DNA of 64,000 nucleotides, from contig JAANDG010000019.1 in assembly GCA_036852015.1 (NCBI GenBank), positions 519,511 to 583,510 on the forward strand. Direction: 5' to 3'. Below, one piece after another: positions 36,901-47,674 of this stretch. A program made the translations under genes and the position numbers. The stretch's first letter is position 1. Every line of letters begins with the position of its first letter. The notes under the pieces were generated by a model, which did no database searches, was not told where the DNA came from, and worked only from the letters and a program-made list of their open reading frames with translations. Source of the DNA: Pelodera strongyloides. Taxonomy: Eukaryota > Nematoda > Chromadorea > Rhabditida > Rhabditidae.

Positions 36901-39631
36901 ACGCATAAATTTTTCAACCATTCCCATAAACAAAAGCTTATCAAGTTCCATTCATTTGATTATAAACAACAGGACAGGGATTAATAAAGGCAGTGAAAAA
37001 GTCACTTTACTGAACACTTATAAACTAAACTGCTTTTCGATATTTTATTGGAAAATGGCATCGTAAATGTCACTTGAATTCACCCTTTATTGAATCACAG
37101 CGCAGTGTTCGATCCAACTTTAAAGGGATGGGGTTGTCAAACTTTTTTATTCTCTATTCGAATCGCCATGCAACAAGAAGCACGGAAACATATATGGTAT
37201 TACTCTGAATCTGCCTCTTTGTCAGGTCATTGGTTCAATTTTTCTACTGACCACACCCCTTTAATAGTTGAACCATTTACTGCGGTTTCAAGTGAGTCAC
37301 CATTTTTAAAAACGCATTTGAAATCATTTTCATTATTCATCCTTTCAAATGTTTATCATTCTACCATCTCGCCGCGGCTCATAAACTCAGTCAGAAAAAC
37401 ATCTTTTTGAACGGTGTTCAACCAAGCGAAAATAAAGGGAAAACGACCATTTTCGGTCGTCATTTCTTTAGGAGAAGAGAATTTTTCGATTTATCATATT
37501 TTCCTGTTTATTTGATAAGTTATGGTTATTTGTTTTAGCTTTCTTTCCCTGGCAAGTTCGCTTATGTTATAAATGCTGATTTTGTTTGGGTGATGACCAT
37601 TCGATTGCTATATGATTCAGTGTTCCTTGTTGAAGAACAACAGAAAATGCACCATCCATAACTGTCACAACGAAGACTTGTATAAAAATATATAAATTAC
37701 TGTTAGTCCGTTTCCTCGTAAAACTGGTCATTTTTCGCTGCTACCCATACTTGAACTTCTAATGCGTGCCTATTATACGATGACCTTGTACCAAATTGTT
37801 TGTTTGAAGAACCCCTTTACTGGCCTGATACTACTAACCATAACATATCGATCCAGTAAAGGCGGAATAATTTCTGGTCTCAGAACTTATCCATATGTTA
37901 TATGCTAATTTATTTGCCTCTGTTCAATATGCATGGTATTTCTTGCTTGCTCCGACTCTAACAATAATAATCTTTTAGTAAACCTCGGATTTGTTTAACT
38001 GAATGAGTCATTTGATTATGCATGACTAAATTCTGGGAATTCAATGCGTACAGTAGGACAGTGAATGACTCAATACTTGATAGTTTCTATTCCGCCCTCG
38101 CCGTCGACAGTTTTCGCTTTCCAAGGGACTTTATCATCTGTCTATGGTCTCTCTCTCGCGCTCTCTCTCTCTCTCTTTCTAACTCGAATTAAACATCGAG
38201 AATTTCAATCAGCTATTTCATTATAGATTTTGAAGTAGCGCGGGAGCTCACAATCAGTTAGGTACTATGCGTAAGAGCAGACCAGTCAATGCACAGACCT
38301 CACACATAAGTTACAAGTTCTGTTAATTAAACTTAATTCTGCTTAAATACACCAGATATGTATAGTACACTGTACTTTATGCCGGATCTGTAGCTCGGCT
38401 AGCGGAGGTTGATTGATTTCTGTTCCTATTGATTCAGATCGCTTTGGGAATACGGTATCGGATATGCCGTATGCGGTACAAATGTATTCTAGAATTGTAT
38501 GCTAATGTTTGAGATGTTTCCGCCCATCCCTTGAACATACACATAATCTCTCCATTTCTGTGTCGATTGTTGTGTTTCACATTTTTCCTTCTTTTTTTCA
38601 AAAGTCAATGTTTGTGTTGGCCTATCCCCTCCCTTTGTTGTTTCTTTTCCACTGCCCAAGGGCATTTCATGTCGCGTTTTGCTCGTTTTATCTATCTATT
38701 TCTTGTCACACTATCTCTCAAAGCAGGCCCGCCCTCTAGCTCGTGGGCCCGAGGCCCGCGGGCGCTTTTGTAATTTCCCAGCCCAGCCATGGCCCTAGCG
38801 GCTTCTACCCCGTGCAATCTACCATGCCCCTAGAGGCCTCACTTTTGGCCACATAAACGAGGTTGTCCCTTACTGTTTATGACACCATAATGGGGAACAA
38901 TAGGTTCCAACTTTGCTATTGATCTGTAGAAAGCCATATAAAACAGAAAAGTATAATTTTGTGATTAGGTTTTTTCTGTTGTTTACTCCACCAACATTAT
39001 GACCATACATGCACTTCGAGTTTAGTTTCTATCATAAGTCACAAGCTACAAGTTTCCATGCAGAACTTTAGCGGGTTTGCAGGATGTAACTAGGTAACCA
39101 GGTAACTTCAGATGTAAAATTCGTATTTTTGTTGCTTTAGTTTCTTTGAACTCTGAAGAAAAGTCGACCATTACGTAGCTTAGGAAAGCCGTCAAAATGT
39201 GATGGATAGAATAGTCTAATCAACCAAAAATATCTACGTCTTTATGGCAACGAGGAGGCTTTTCTAGTTAAAAAGCTGGGTTTTTCTCCAAATTTTCCTG
39301 AAACCGTTATTCCTTCAAGTTCGTTATTTCTTTGTGCAATCTATACACAATTGTTTGTATACTTTTCTCTCTCATGTTTTCACTGCCAGTAAGTATACTT
39401 CTCACATTCTCTCTCTCCGTTTCCGTAATTACGTCTAATTATGCTTCTTCGCAGCTTCTAATGAGCTTGTTCATTGAGAAACTACTTTTTGGGTAACCAA
39501 CCCTTCAATGGATGAATTGATTATGTGTTGATTGCCCATCTCTGCAGCCACTTAAGTTTCGAACCTTTTTGTTTATAACGCAATTATACCGTTGCTGGTA
39601 CCGTAATTACAAAGACATACAGTATCCTAAT

Positions 39632-39641
39632 TACATTTCAG
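39632..39641 (+). promoter_or_regulatory. Probable trans-splice acceptor of the Shisa-like gene
   Basis: TACATTTCAG lies seven bases before the ATG at 39649, with no upstream exon in view, as for a spliced-leader site. Confidence 0.45.
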
Positions 39642-39648
39642 TTCTATA

Positions 39649-41756
39649 ATGTCATTCGCGTCTGTAATTGTGCTCGCCGCCTCTGTCGCAATGGTATTCG
39701 GAGCAAACGATGTGGATAAAGCAATTGACGAAGTCACCACTACTAAGGTAAGGAAAAATAAGTTTAGGACATAGGTTCTTAGGTCCTTAGGTTAGAGTCT
39801 TAGTCTCCTAGTTCCTAAGGTTTATCGGCACCTATGGCTAGGTGCTTAGGGTCTTAGTTTCTTAGGCTCCTTAGATTATTAAGCTCTCTATTTCTAGGGC
39901 CTTAATTGTTGGGTCCTTGAATTCGTAGGTGCTAAGGGTTATCAGGGTCATTTATACTATGTTTTTGTTTTCATTGCTTCTTTTCATGGCCTTTTACTCC
40001 AATTGTGCTCTTTGAAGTCCTCGGGCCTCTGGGCCAGCAAGACGATTAATTTGGTTCAAAGCGGGCCCGTAAGGCCCATTAGTCATTCGGAGTGACAGAG
40101 GGAATACTACGGGCTAGTACGCGGGCATGCCTGCGAGATCCACAACCTAACCCCCCAACCCCTTAGTATTTTGAAAAACATTAGTTGAGTATAAATGTTC
40201 TTACCGAAACACACACAAAAAAGTGTGTAAAGTTGTATAACAACCGATTTTGAAACTTATTGCGGGACGCTGTATCCCCATATAGTGTATGCAAATACCG
40301 CGCGACACTGCATGATTTTTATTCTAATTATATTCATTTGGATACAACATATGAAAATCCAAGTGTGCAACTAGGTTTCATAAAACGGCAGTTATACCGC
40401 TTTAAGAAAAAAACTTACTAGCACAAAGTAAACGGGCCAGTTCTAAATATGACGGTAGGGGTCGAACTCTAGGGCTTGACCCTTTCATCCTTGGTCACAT
40501 AGTTCGGTGAAACGTGAGTCCGAACTCTGCTCACTGACAGTAATACCGAAAAGTTGCTCGCTTATTCATATACCGAGTTCTCGGGGCGCGATTTTCAATC
40601 TGTAAACAAGGGCGACACCCAATCAAAATTCATAGGAAACGGGCGAAAAAGTGGCGCGGAGCGGGCCAGTGATTGCCTGTTGACATAATAATAATATTTA
40701 TTGATACGATAAATATGGTGACAGTATGACTGGTTTGTAAAGGACCGAAAGGAATATTGGAGTCACATTTTTTAAAATATTGAAAACGATTGTTTACTAT
40801 AATGGTAGCCATATAAGAAATCGAACCTGTCATATCTAACAATAAGACATACAATAACAATAAGACATTCAAAGCAAATAGAAACCACAGAACGTCGTGG
40901 CGACCTACTATAAAATAAATATCCTAATTCTAAGTTACCAGAGCGTTCAATTCAATTCAAGAGTGTGTCAATACAGTGTTGAAAACGCATGACTTGGTCC
41001 TTAGCAGGGACCACGACTAGTTCCGAATGGCAAAGTTCTCTACAAATATGTATACCATTGTTTGCAGGATGGTTCCACTTGGTGTCCCGTGCCCTTGGTG
41101 GGAACCCAGTGCCCTGGCAGCTCGGTGTTCCACTACTACAAGTGCTGCGGAGACTTGAACAAGGACTGCTGCTTCAACCTTCAGGTATGAACATTTTCTT
41201 AGTTTGCATATTTGGACATCTGAAGTAATGTTCCTCTGGCCGCATGCACGAACAGTGGGCCCTTCCAGTTGGGAGAATTTGCCTCTGAGTGTCACTGATT
41301 GGTTTGACCCTGCTCTTTCTCTCAGCTCCCACTGGGATTTTGGGAGCATGCTCCCAGCGTCGCTCATACGGAAAACGTGTGAATGTGGATTACAGCATTT
41401 TGATTTTGGCCCGGTTCTCAAGATGCTTAATTGCTCGCATGGGACTTCTGCGTCTAGCCTAATTATAAGCTTTCGGTAAAAGTGAGTAACATGTTACGTA
41501 CACCCTCGCTCAAGTTTCTCAAGTATCAAGTCACTGTTTTAAGACCTTATACATACGCCTGTGAATAAGTTACCTGTTAGGAATCCACTATGAACAAGCA
41601 TTTCTCATAAGCCCTGACTGGATCATAAATTGTATAAAATGAGTCTAATCCCTCCTCTTCCAGGTGTGGGTGATCGTGGTGCTGGCTGTTATCGCCGTGA
41701 TCATGCTCGCCTCCTTCGTGCTCTCCATCGTCAGATGTCTCTTCTGTCGTCGTTAG
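39649..41756 (+). CDS. Shisa-like six-cysteine single-pass membrane protein
   Basis: The three exons are 39649-39747, 41068-41184 and 41664-41756, all in phase 0, giving 102 aa. Residues 1-19 (SFASVIVLAASVAMVFGA) are a signal peptide. The short ectodomain has six cysteines in the order C39, C48, C59-C60, C67-C68 (YKCCGDLNKDCCFNLQ), followed directly by a hydrophobic helix (about 73-95) and a tiny basic tail with LFCRR. One signal peptide, a C...C...CC...CC ectodomain and one membrane helix is the layout of the Shisa/VOPP1/WBP1-like adaptor superfamily, whose better-known members traffic or modulate other membrane proteins. The usual long Pro-rich cytoplasmic tail with PPxY motifs is absent, so a partner-binding role cannot be read from the tail. 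Family assignment is by pattern only. Intron 1 contains a hairpin MITE. Confidence 0.75.
40228..40405. mobile_element. Hairpin MITE, TTTTTGAAACG family (diverged)
   Basis: The left end AAAGTTGTATAACAACCG and right end CGGCAGTTATACCGCTTTA are inverted, with a TATGCAAATACC centre. The inner arms have drifted (TTTTGAAACTTATT versus TAGGTTTCATAAAA). It lies in intron 1 of the Shisa-like gene. Confidence 0.6.
41236..41372. repeat. Dispersed repeat with GCATGCACGA/CTCATACGG ends (copy 1)
   Basis: This segment in intron 2 of the Shisa-like gene resembles 45250-45400 in an FRG1 intron: both start with a GCATGCACGA or GTATGCACGA motif, contain TTTGGGAGA-type and CACTGGGA-type segments, a GGGAACATACTCCCAGC-type palindrome, and end near CGCATACGG. 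The ends are imperfectly inverted. It is probably a decayed MITE family. Confidence 0.5.
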
Positions 41757-44081
41757 ATTTTTACTTTTCGAAATTTATAATTTTCAAGTTTCAACTTCAA
41801 TATTTCCAATTTGCAATGCATAAGATTTAACGCTAGGTATTGGCTTTGTGAAATCTTACTGTATCTATGACGTCTGTGGCCACATCGACAAGTTTCATGT
41901 TATTTACTCACGAAAATATTTCGCTTACTTACGAGATAAGAATTTTAAGCGGTTAGATTTTCCCATAAATGAACTTTTAAGCAACCAGCATTGAACCGTA
42001 ATTGATTTTTGAAAAGTTATTAGATCTCGCTAAGATATGTAGTAAATCGTAAATGGTCGGTTCCGAGGAACATTTTTACCGGTCACCTGTTTATTGGCAA
42101 AGAGAACGAAACTTCATGAAAATTCAAGTAGAAAGTTTCTTGGGCCATCAGGTAGCCAAATGTTCAGCGGCATCAACCATTATTTGACTTAAATTATAGG
42201 ACAACATTGCCTCAATGTTTTTTTATTCAATATTATAAGTAATATCCTCAACTTGTAATTCATTTATAAGCTTGCAAATTCATTGATGCACTCAGATTTT
42301 GTGAATATTTTTTCGTCTATTAGTACGCTATTAGAAACTCGGGGTGCGCGGCGGTGTGGTGGCGCGCGTCTGTGTGAGCCGCTCTGATCTGGCGAACAGA
42401 CTTTTGCCGCTGCGCACTTCAAGGTTCTATGTACCCCATTTGCTTCATGTTTGCCTCATTTTCACTCATTTTACGATGCTATACTCCGAATACTTTGCTA
42501 CAAGATTTCGTTTATTGGTGCATTTTTTAAACTACTTTTTTCTTACTTTCGTAAGCTCTCTATGCTTTTCATGTATGTAACTAATGTGTAAAGTAAGTTC
42601 ATTATGTTTAGCCAATCGGCATTTCAGTATTAGATTTCTGACCAAACTCTTAGTTGCACTTATACTACTTTGTCTTATATTTTACACCACAGCTACACAC
42701 CTACAAGCTGCCTAAAATATTTGGGTAATTTCGCAAAAAGTTGACACTTACCACCACACGCGAGTTTTTTTTTGTGATGTAACGATATTTTTAATGTTTC
42801 AGTGTTAACTTCTGCGAAATCGCCCAAATCGTTGCTGATTATTTTTTATTTTCTTTGCTTAATAAAAATTTTAAAAATGAGTTTATGCACGCCTGCACTA
42901 TAAACTAGACAATTACTGCAGCAACCGAAAAAAACGCCCAGTCGAGACCACCCACGTAGTATTGCGATACTACGGTACTACGTGTGTGGTCCACGGGGCT
43001 AGCTGTAGGTGTGCCAGGAGCGCGAACCTTTTTGTTTTTTGTTCGCGATCTCTTGTTCGCGAACCAGAGAAATTTTTGTTCGCGATCTCTTATTGTACCA
43101 TCAAGCATCTACAACCAATTTTTGTCGTACGTCGTCTTTCAAAGGAAAATAATAGAAACATGGAAGGGGCGGGGCGCTTCACTGGCTTACAGACAAATCA
43201 GACATGAGTTAGCCAAGTAAATAACTGTTTTAGGACTCCCTAACATAAAATAGCAATTGATACGACAACAAAATGCATCGCACCAGTTTTGTCAAGCCTC
43301 CCTAGCCTTCAAAAACTAATAGTAATGCCCTTAGAAACGTTATTTTTTTCGACCAATAAGTTCCTTTACAGGCAGAGCTGCAGAGAACATTACGAAGAAA
43401 GCGCCAAACAAAAAAGAGTACTATGAAACAATCATCTTTACTTGCAATCAACAAATATATACATTCCAAATAAACAATAAACACGCCCACACTTAATTCA
43501 ACAAATGGCAATGGGATTTGTTTTGTCACGCCGGGGAAGGGGGCTCAGTTAGAAGTTCAGAAGCGTAAACTAAGAAAACATCGCGATTACCGTAGTAAGA
43601 AGATCAGGGAAAACATTCGAAATTAGCTTGCCAAGATGAGGCACAGAAGGAATTCCGAATTCTTTTCACGGATATCTTTTGAACAGTAAAATTTCTTTTT
43701 GCACAAATACAGTTTTGTAACGCTTTTTTAGAAAACTAAGTATGTGTTGCCCGCAAACTTTTCCGAACAAGACCCACCCACTCAAGGGACTACGCTAACC
43801 CCAATACCAAAATGTAACAATTTAGACAAATAATTTAACCACGGTATCTACAAACATATCAATACAGCGAGGAACACAATACACAAGACAGAGGTGAAAC
43901 AAACTAAAAACGCATTACTAATCTTAATCTGCAACCAAAACAGTAATCAACAATCAATGATCGAAAAGATACACAAGCACTGTGTAACACAAGCTACACG
44001 GCAAGACTACAGTAGGAAAACCAATTAATCAATCAATCAATCACAATATTACTGTACAATCATTACCACCCAATTGTCTAA
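41757..44081. other. Intergenic DNA between the Shisa-like gene and FRG1
   Basis: I see no gene. Features noted are a palindrome around CGTAGTATTGCGATACTACG (about 42954-42973) and three nearby copies of GTTCGCGATCTCTT or close variants (43030-43092). The two genes converge on this 2.3-kb stretch, so it contains both 3' ends. Confidence 0.5.
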
Positions 44082-46958
44082 TCAACAATATCGATCACTT
44101 TTCATCTTCATCCTTCTATCCAACAGATGGGCGTGCAGATCTCCATGTTTCTGTGCTTTCTTCGTTTGTGTACGATCGTTTACATCAACTGAAAGAAAAT
44201 CAATTCATGGCGGGCTAATGAGGTGCACTATTCCAAAATCCAAACTCTTGACTTATTTTCTTTCACCACAGCGCACAGCCACCCGTTTGCGAATATAGGA
44301 ACGGAAAAACAGTACAGAAACGAAGCAACTAAAAGGTAAAATAAATTATAATCCCCTACCTGCAATATGACGTCCTTTCAGGTCAACTTTTGAGTGTTGG
44401 AACATTTTCCTGAAAGTTAAAGATAAATTATACGATCGCAGATTCATGGTTATAAGTTATAGCTGAATACCGGTACCGATCTGTGGAGATCATAGCTACG
44501 CTGGCTACCCAATGTCCTAATGCTAGTCTGCATGGTTATAAACCTCAGGCCTAAGAAAAAGCAATAAAGATTAATCTAAAGAAAAACGAGTAGCGGAAGT
44601 CAGAGGGCGCCGGGCGGAATCAGAATAGTTTACACATTTAAATTAAGAACTTACACATAAGACGTCTCGCAATCCTTGGCAGACTTCTTATCTTCATCCG
44701 GTCTCCAGTCAACAGGTCCAGATCTCTCTACATTGGTTCGAATCTGAGAATGAACAATTACTTAAATAACAAGAAGTGTGATATGATATGTGATATGAAC
44801 TTGGAACAGTCTTAGCAATCGCGTAGTTTCCGACATTTGTGGGCTCAGAGCTCAGTTTTGACGGAGATGCACTTAACTTGCAAATCTTATCTCTTATCTA
44901 CAAATCTCAAATCTTAGAAATACATAGCATAGAACACGGGACGACGGGACAGTGTGTAATTTGATAAAAGATGAAAGTGTCTCAACTAACCTAAGTATAA
45001 TATTGGAAACATAAACCCAAACAAAGAAACTCACATTAACCATCTCATCCTCGGTTGCTGTTTTGCTCGCCACGTAAATTTCTCCCGTCTTATCCTCTTT
45101 GAAACTCAAGAACATGGAGTTACAGATTGCTTGAATTGCGGATTTTCCCTGAAAGAATCTGTTAATTTATTTCGGGTCCGGGTGATAATATAAACTAAAT
45201 TTGATATTAACGTTTTTGTTTCTGGTTCTGGCAGCAACAATGACAGTTCTGTGGGCGTATGCACGAGCACGCACTGGGGCGCCTCCTGTTTGGGAGAGTT
45301 ATTCTCTATGGGTAGCTGATAAACGTGGTCCCTCCTCTCTTTCTCTAACCTACCAGTGGGAGACTGGGAACATACTCCCAGCGTTCGCATACGGCCACTG
45401 GTAGCACAAATTCAAATGAACCTCACCTCCTGGAACACAGCGACAAAACGTTCCCTTGGACCAATAGCTTCAGCGGTGGCCACGAGCTGTCCACTCGCGT
45501 TCACTCCAATAAACTTATCGTAACCCGTTTTCAAACTGAAAAATAAGGTGTTTATCAAACAACGACGAAGTGATGAATGTAAATGAGATATAAATGTAAC
45601 AAAAGAGCTTTATAAACTTTATATATATACAGCCACGTAACAGCACGTCGATGTCGATACGACCTCACTACACCTGTGCTCCTACAGCCAAATAGCGGGA
45701 AAAGTTAAAGCAACTCAGGGTACTTTGGATTTCGCAATTCTCTTAGTGCGCGTTTAAGATGGCCGAAAGAAAGAAAAAATGCGTTTTCGGCCCTTCGGCC
45801 GTTCAGGTTGGCCGAAAAGAATATTTTTAATACTAAGGGAAAACGAAAAAATACAGTAATTTTTTTCGGGTTTTGTCTGCGTCTCTTGTTTTTGCATTGT
45901 CTTTCAAAAGTTTTCTTTTCGGCCAACCTGAACGGCCGAAAACTTATTTTTTTCTTTCTTTCGGCCATCTTAAACGCGCCCTTACAGTTATGCTAAAACA
46001 AAGGCAGCAAATATCCAACTTACCTAAATTTCGTCTCATCCGGAGTTTTCACTACAGCGAATATTTCTTCTGGTGCCGGTCCGTCGCCCTCATCACGAGG
46101 AAATCCAACAGTAAAACGACCGTTGTCCATCGCACTCAGATAGCGTCTAAATCGAGGGGAGTCAGATGAATAACATAAGAAACAGGAGCTGCACAGCAAA
46201 TGCTTAACTGTATATTCTTGTCAACTCTCGTGCTCGACTCCAGCTGCATAAGAAACTAATTTTGCCTATCAAAAAGAAAACTATGACCTATCACAAGCTA
46301 TTTGAGCCTTTAGAGCACAATGTTAACGGATATTTCTGACCAACAATAAATAGCAGATTAAAAACGTTTAATAAGCACAGAGACGCCTCTTAACCGACCC
46401 CAGATTTGGGAAACAATTCATAAACGCTATATTTACCTGCTGCCCTCTCCGCATTCCAGTGCAATATGAATTCCACCCTTCAAGTCGACTTCATCAGCAA
46501 TTCGCCACCAGCCACCTAAGAAGAAAGGTTAAGTCATAATACGTTGATACGACGCCGAAAGCCTGATCTCTCAGTAATAACATTAAAAGTTTCAGTTAGC
46601 ATGTTTGTTTATCGGTACCAAAATTCTGAATAGAGCACATGCACACGGTAGACAATACCTAACAATATGAGAACATTCACAACGAACACTAAAAACCACG
46701 TACCGTTCTTTTGGGAGTCAACATCAACCTTCTCCGACTCGTCATCTTTCTTCGCCTTCTTTTTTGATTTATCCGACTTGAAACTAAATGGATATAATAG
46801 AATAAAATGTGAAAATGGTTACCCGCAACTTTCATCCTATCGTCTAATAGAGTACAGGCATGAACCGCGATAAAATCATCAAAAACAACTAACATATTCT
46901 TCCTTTTTCCTTTAAGTTTCAATGTTCCAGTCCTCACAGCAGCGTAATCGTCCGACAT
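44082..46958 (-). CDS. frg-1: FRG1 homologue, beta-trefoil nuclear/actin-bundling protein
   Basis: Nine minus-strand exons in order: 46894-46958, 46704-46783, 46437-46515, 46024-46146, 45427-45535, 45035-45148, 44655-44743, 44360-44409, 44082-44188. Phases agree and the product is 271 aa, close to human FRG1 (258 aa). Matches to the family run end to end: a Lys-rich nuclear-localisation stretch (KSDKSKKKAKKDDESE) after the N-terminus, GGWWRIADEVDLKGG at the start of the fascin-like beta-trefoil, YLSAMDNGRFTVG, LKTGYDKFIGVNASGQLV, EAIGPRERF, and the conserved C-terminus HLLDRRMKMKSDRYC. In animals FRG1 is a nucleolar/nuclear-speckle protein linked to RNA processing and also bundles actin in muscle; the human gene lies in the facioscapulohumeral dystrophy region. 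Intron 4 contains a Harbinger-like MITE, and intron 5 another repeat. The gene is head-to-head with the eL40 fusion. Confidence 0.93.
45250..45400. repeat. Dispersed repeat with GTATGCACGA/CGCATACGG ends (copy 2)
   Basis: Related to 41236-41372 along its length (see that entry). It lies in FRG1 intron 5, on the opposite strand to transcription. The ends are roughly inverted (GGGCGTATGCACGAGCAC against GCGTTCGCATACGGCCAC). Confidence 0.5.
45746..45981. mobile_element. PIF/Harbinger-like MITE in an FRG1 intron
   Basis: A 236-bp element flanked by TTA at 45743-45745 and 45982-45984. The left end is GTGCGCGTTTAAGATGGCC and the right end on the other strand GGGCGCGTTTAAGATGGCC. Arms continue through GAAAGAAAGAAAAA and GGCCGTTCAGGTTGGCCGAA. 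It shares the GGGCGCGTT terminus and TTA duplication with the element at 16964, but the interior differs. It is noncoding. Confidence 0.8.
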
Positions 46959-47659
46959 TTTGCAGTGATGACGCCTACAATCATTGGATAGACATTAAAC
47001 TTTTAAAATACTGGATCTAGATACAACACTGAGTGTAAATGATATTTAAATCCCTCTCGTAATAGATCGCTCTCGTTTTAAAGCTGGCAAAACTGCTAGA
47101 CGGAGACACTTAGTGGTCGCGAGGGGGTCACTTAGCAGCTTGGCAAAGGGAGAAATAGTTACTCATATATACAACACACGTACCTCAATAAAATTGAAAT
47201 AAAAAGAAATAAAACCAAAAAAAACTTTCGAATTGCGGCGCGCGAGATGCGAAAATAAAAAATGCCCACTACAGCATTTGGAGCAATTCAAAAAGAGCAC
47301 TGAAGATTACTGTACCCCTGATCGTCACTTGTCGGGTGCAATTTTGAACGTACTTTTTGAAGAAAGTTGATTTTTTCGGCCTTATTTTATGTTTTTTACG
47401 GGTGAATCTGTGATTTTTATTTGCGAACGCGTTACTGAAGCTTTAATTACGGTCCAGCTTGCTCCTTTATCGTCGTATTTTTTGTCTTGCTCAATTTAAA
47501 GTTGCCTTTTTTTCGAAAAAAAAAAAAACTTTCTTTTGTAGACTGTAGGGAATGTTTACAATATTGCTTATCATTTCCCTATTTCTTTGTCACTGCCGGA
47601 ATTTTTTACAGTATTGCTTATCACTTCCCTATTTTGCATTCATTTGCCTTGTTACAACC
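46959..47659. promoter_or_regulatory. Shared upstream region of FRG1 and the eL40 fusion
   Basis: About 0.7 kb separates the divergent start codons at 46958 (minus) and 47675 (plus), so both promoters lie here. On the minus strand an acceptor-like GATTGTAG lies about 19 bases before the FRG1 ATG. I see two near repeats of TATTGCTTATCA (about 47561 and 47613) close to the eL40 start, but no element I can name with confidence. Confidence 0.45.
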
Positions 47660-47671
47660 AAAATCGTTCAG
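47660..47671 (+). promoter_or_regulatory. Probable trans-splice acceptor of the eL40 fusion gene
   Basis: AAATCGTTCAG ends three bases before the ATG at 47675. No upstream exon is visible, so a spliced-leader site is likely. Confidence 0.45.
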
Positions 47672-47674
47672 GTA

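Larger units (their letters stand above)
31301..39631. other. Long gene-poor stretch with purine/pyrimidine tracts
   Basis: I see no gene that I can support. There are GA and CT tracts (separate entries), a decayed hairpin MITE, a short imperfect duplication of CAATCCACTTCCTAGTCT (near 35564 and 35930), and scattered retroelement-like AATAAA/ATT runs. Minus-strand open frames at 35633-35887 and 35912-36178 have mildly coding-like composition but no supported splice sites or recognisable domain. The region just left of 39640 presumably contains the promoter of the Shisa-like gene. Confidence 0.4.

Noticed and set aside
37090..37410. 106-codon plus-strand open frame
   Set aside because: Composition is intermediate, but there is no recognisable motif, splice signal or homologous pattern, so I could not support it as a gene.
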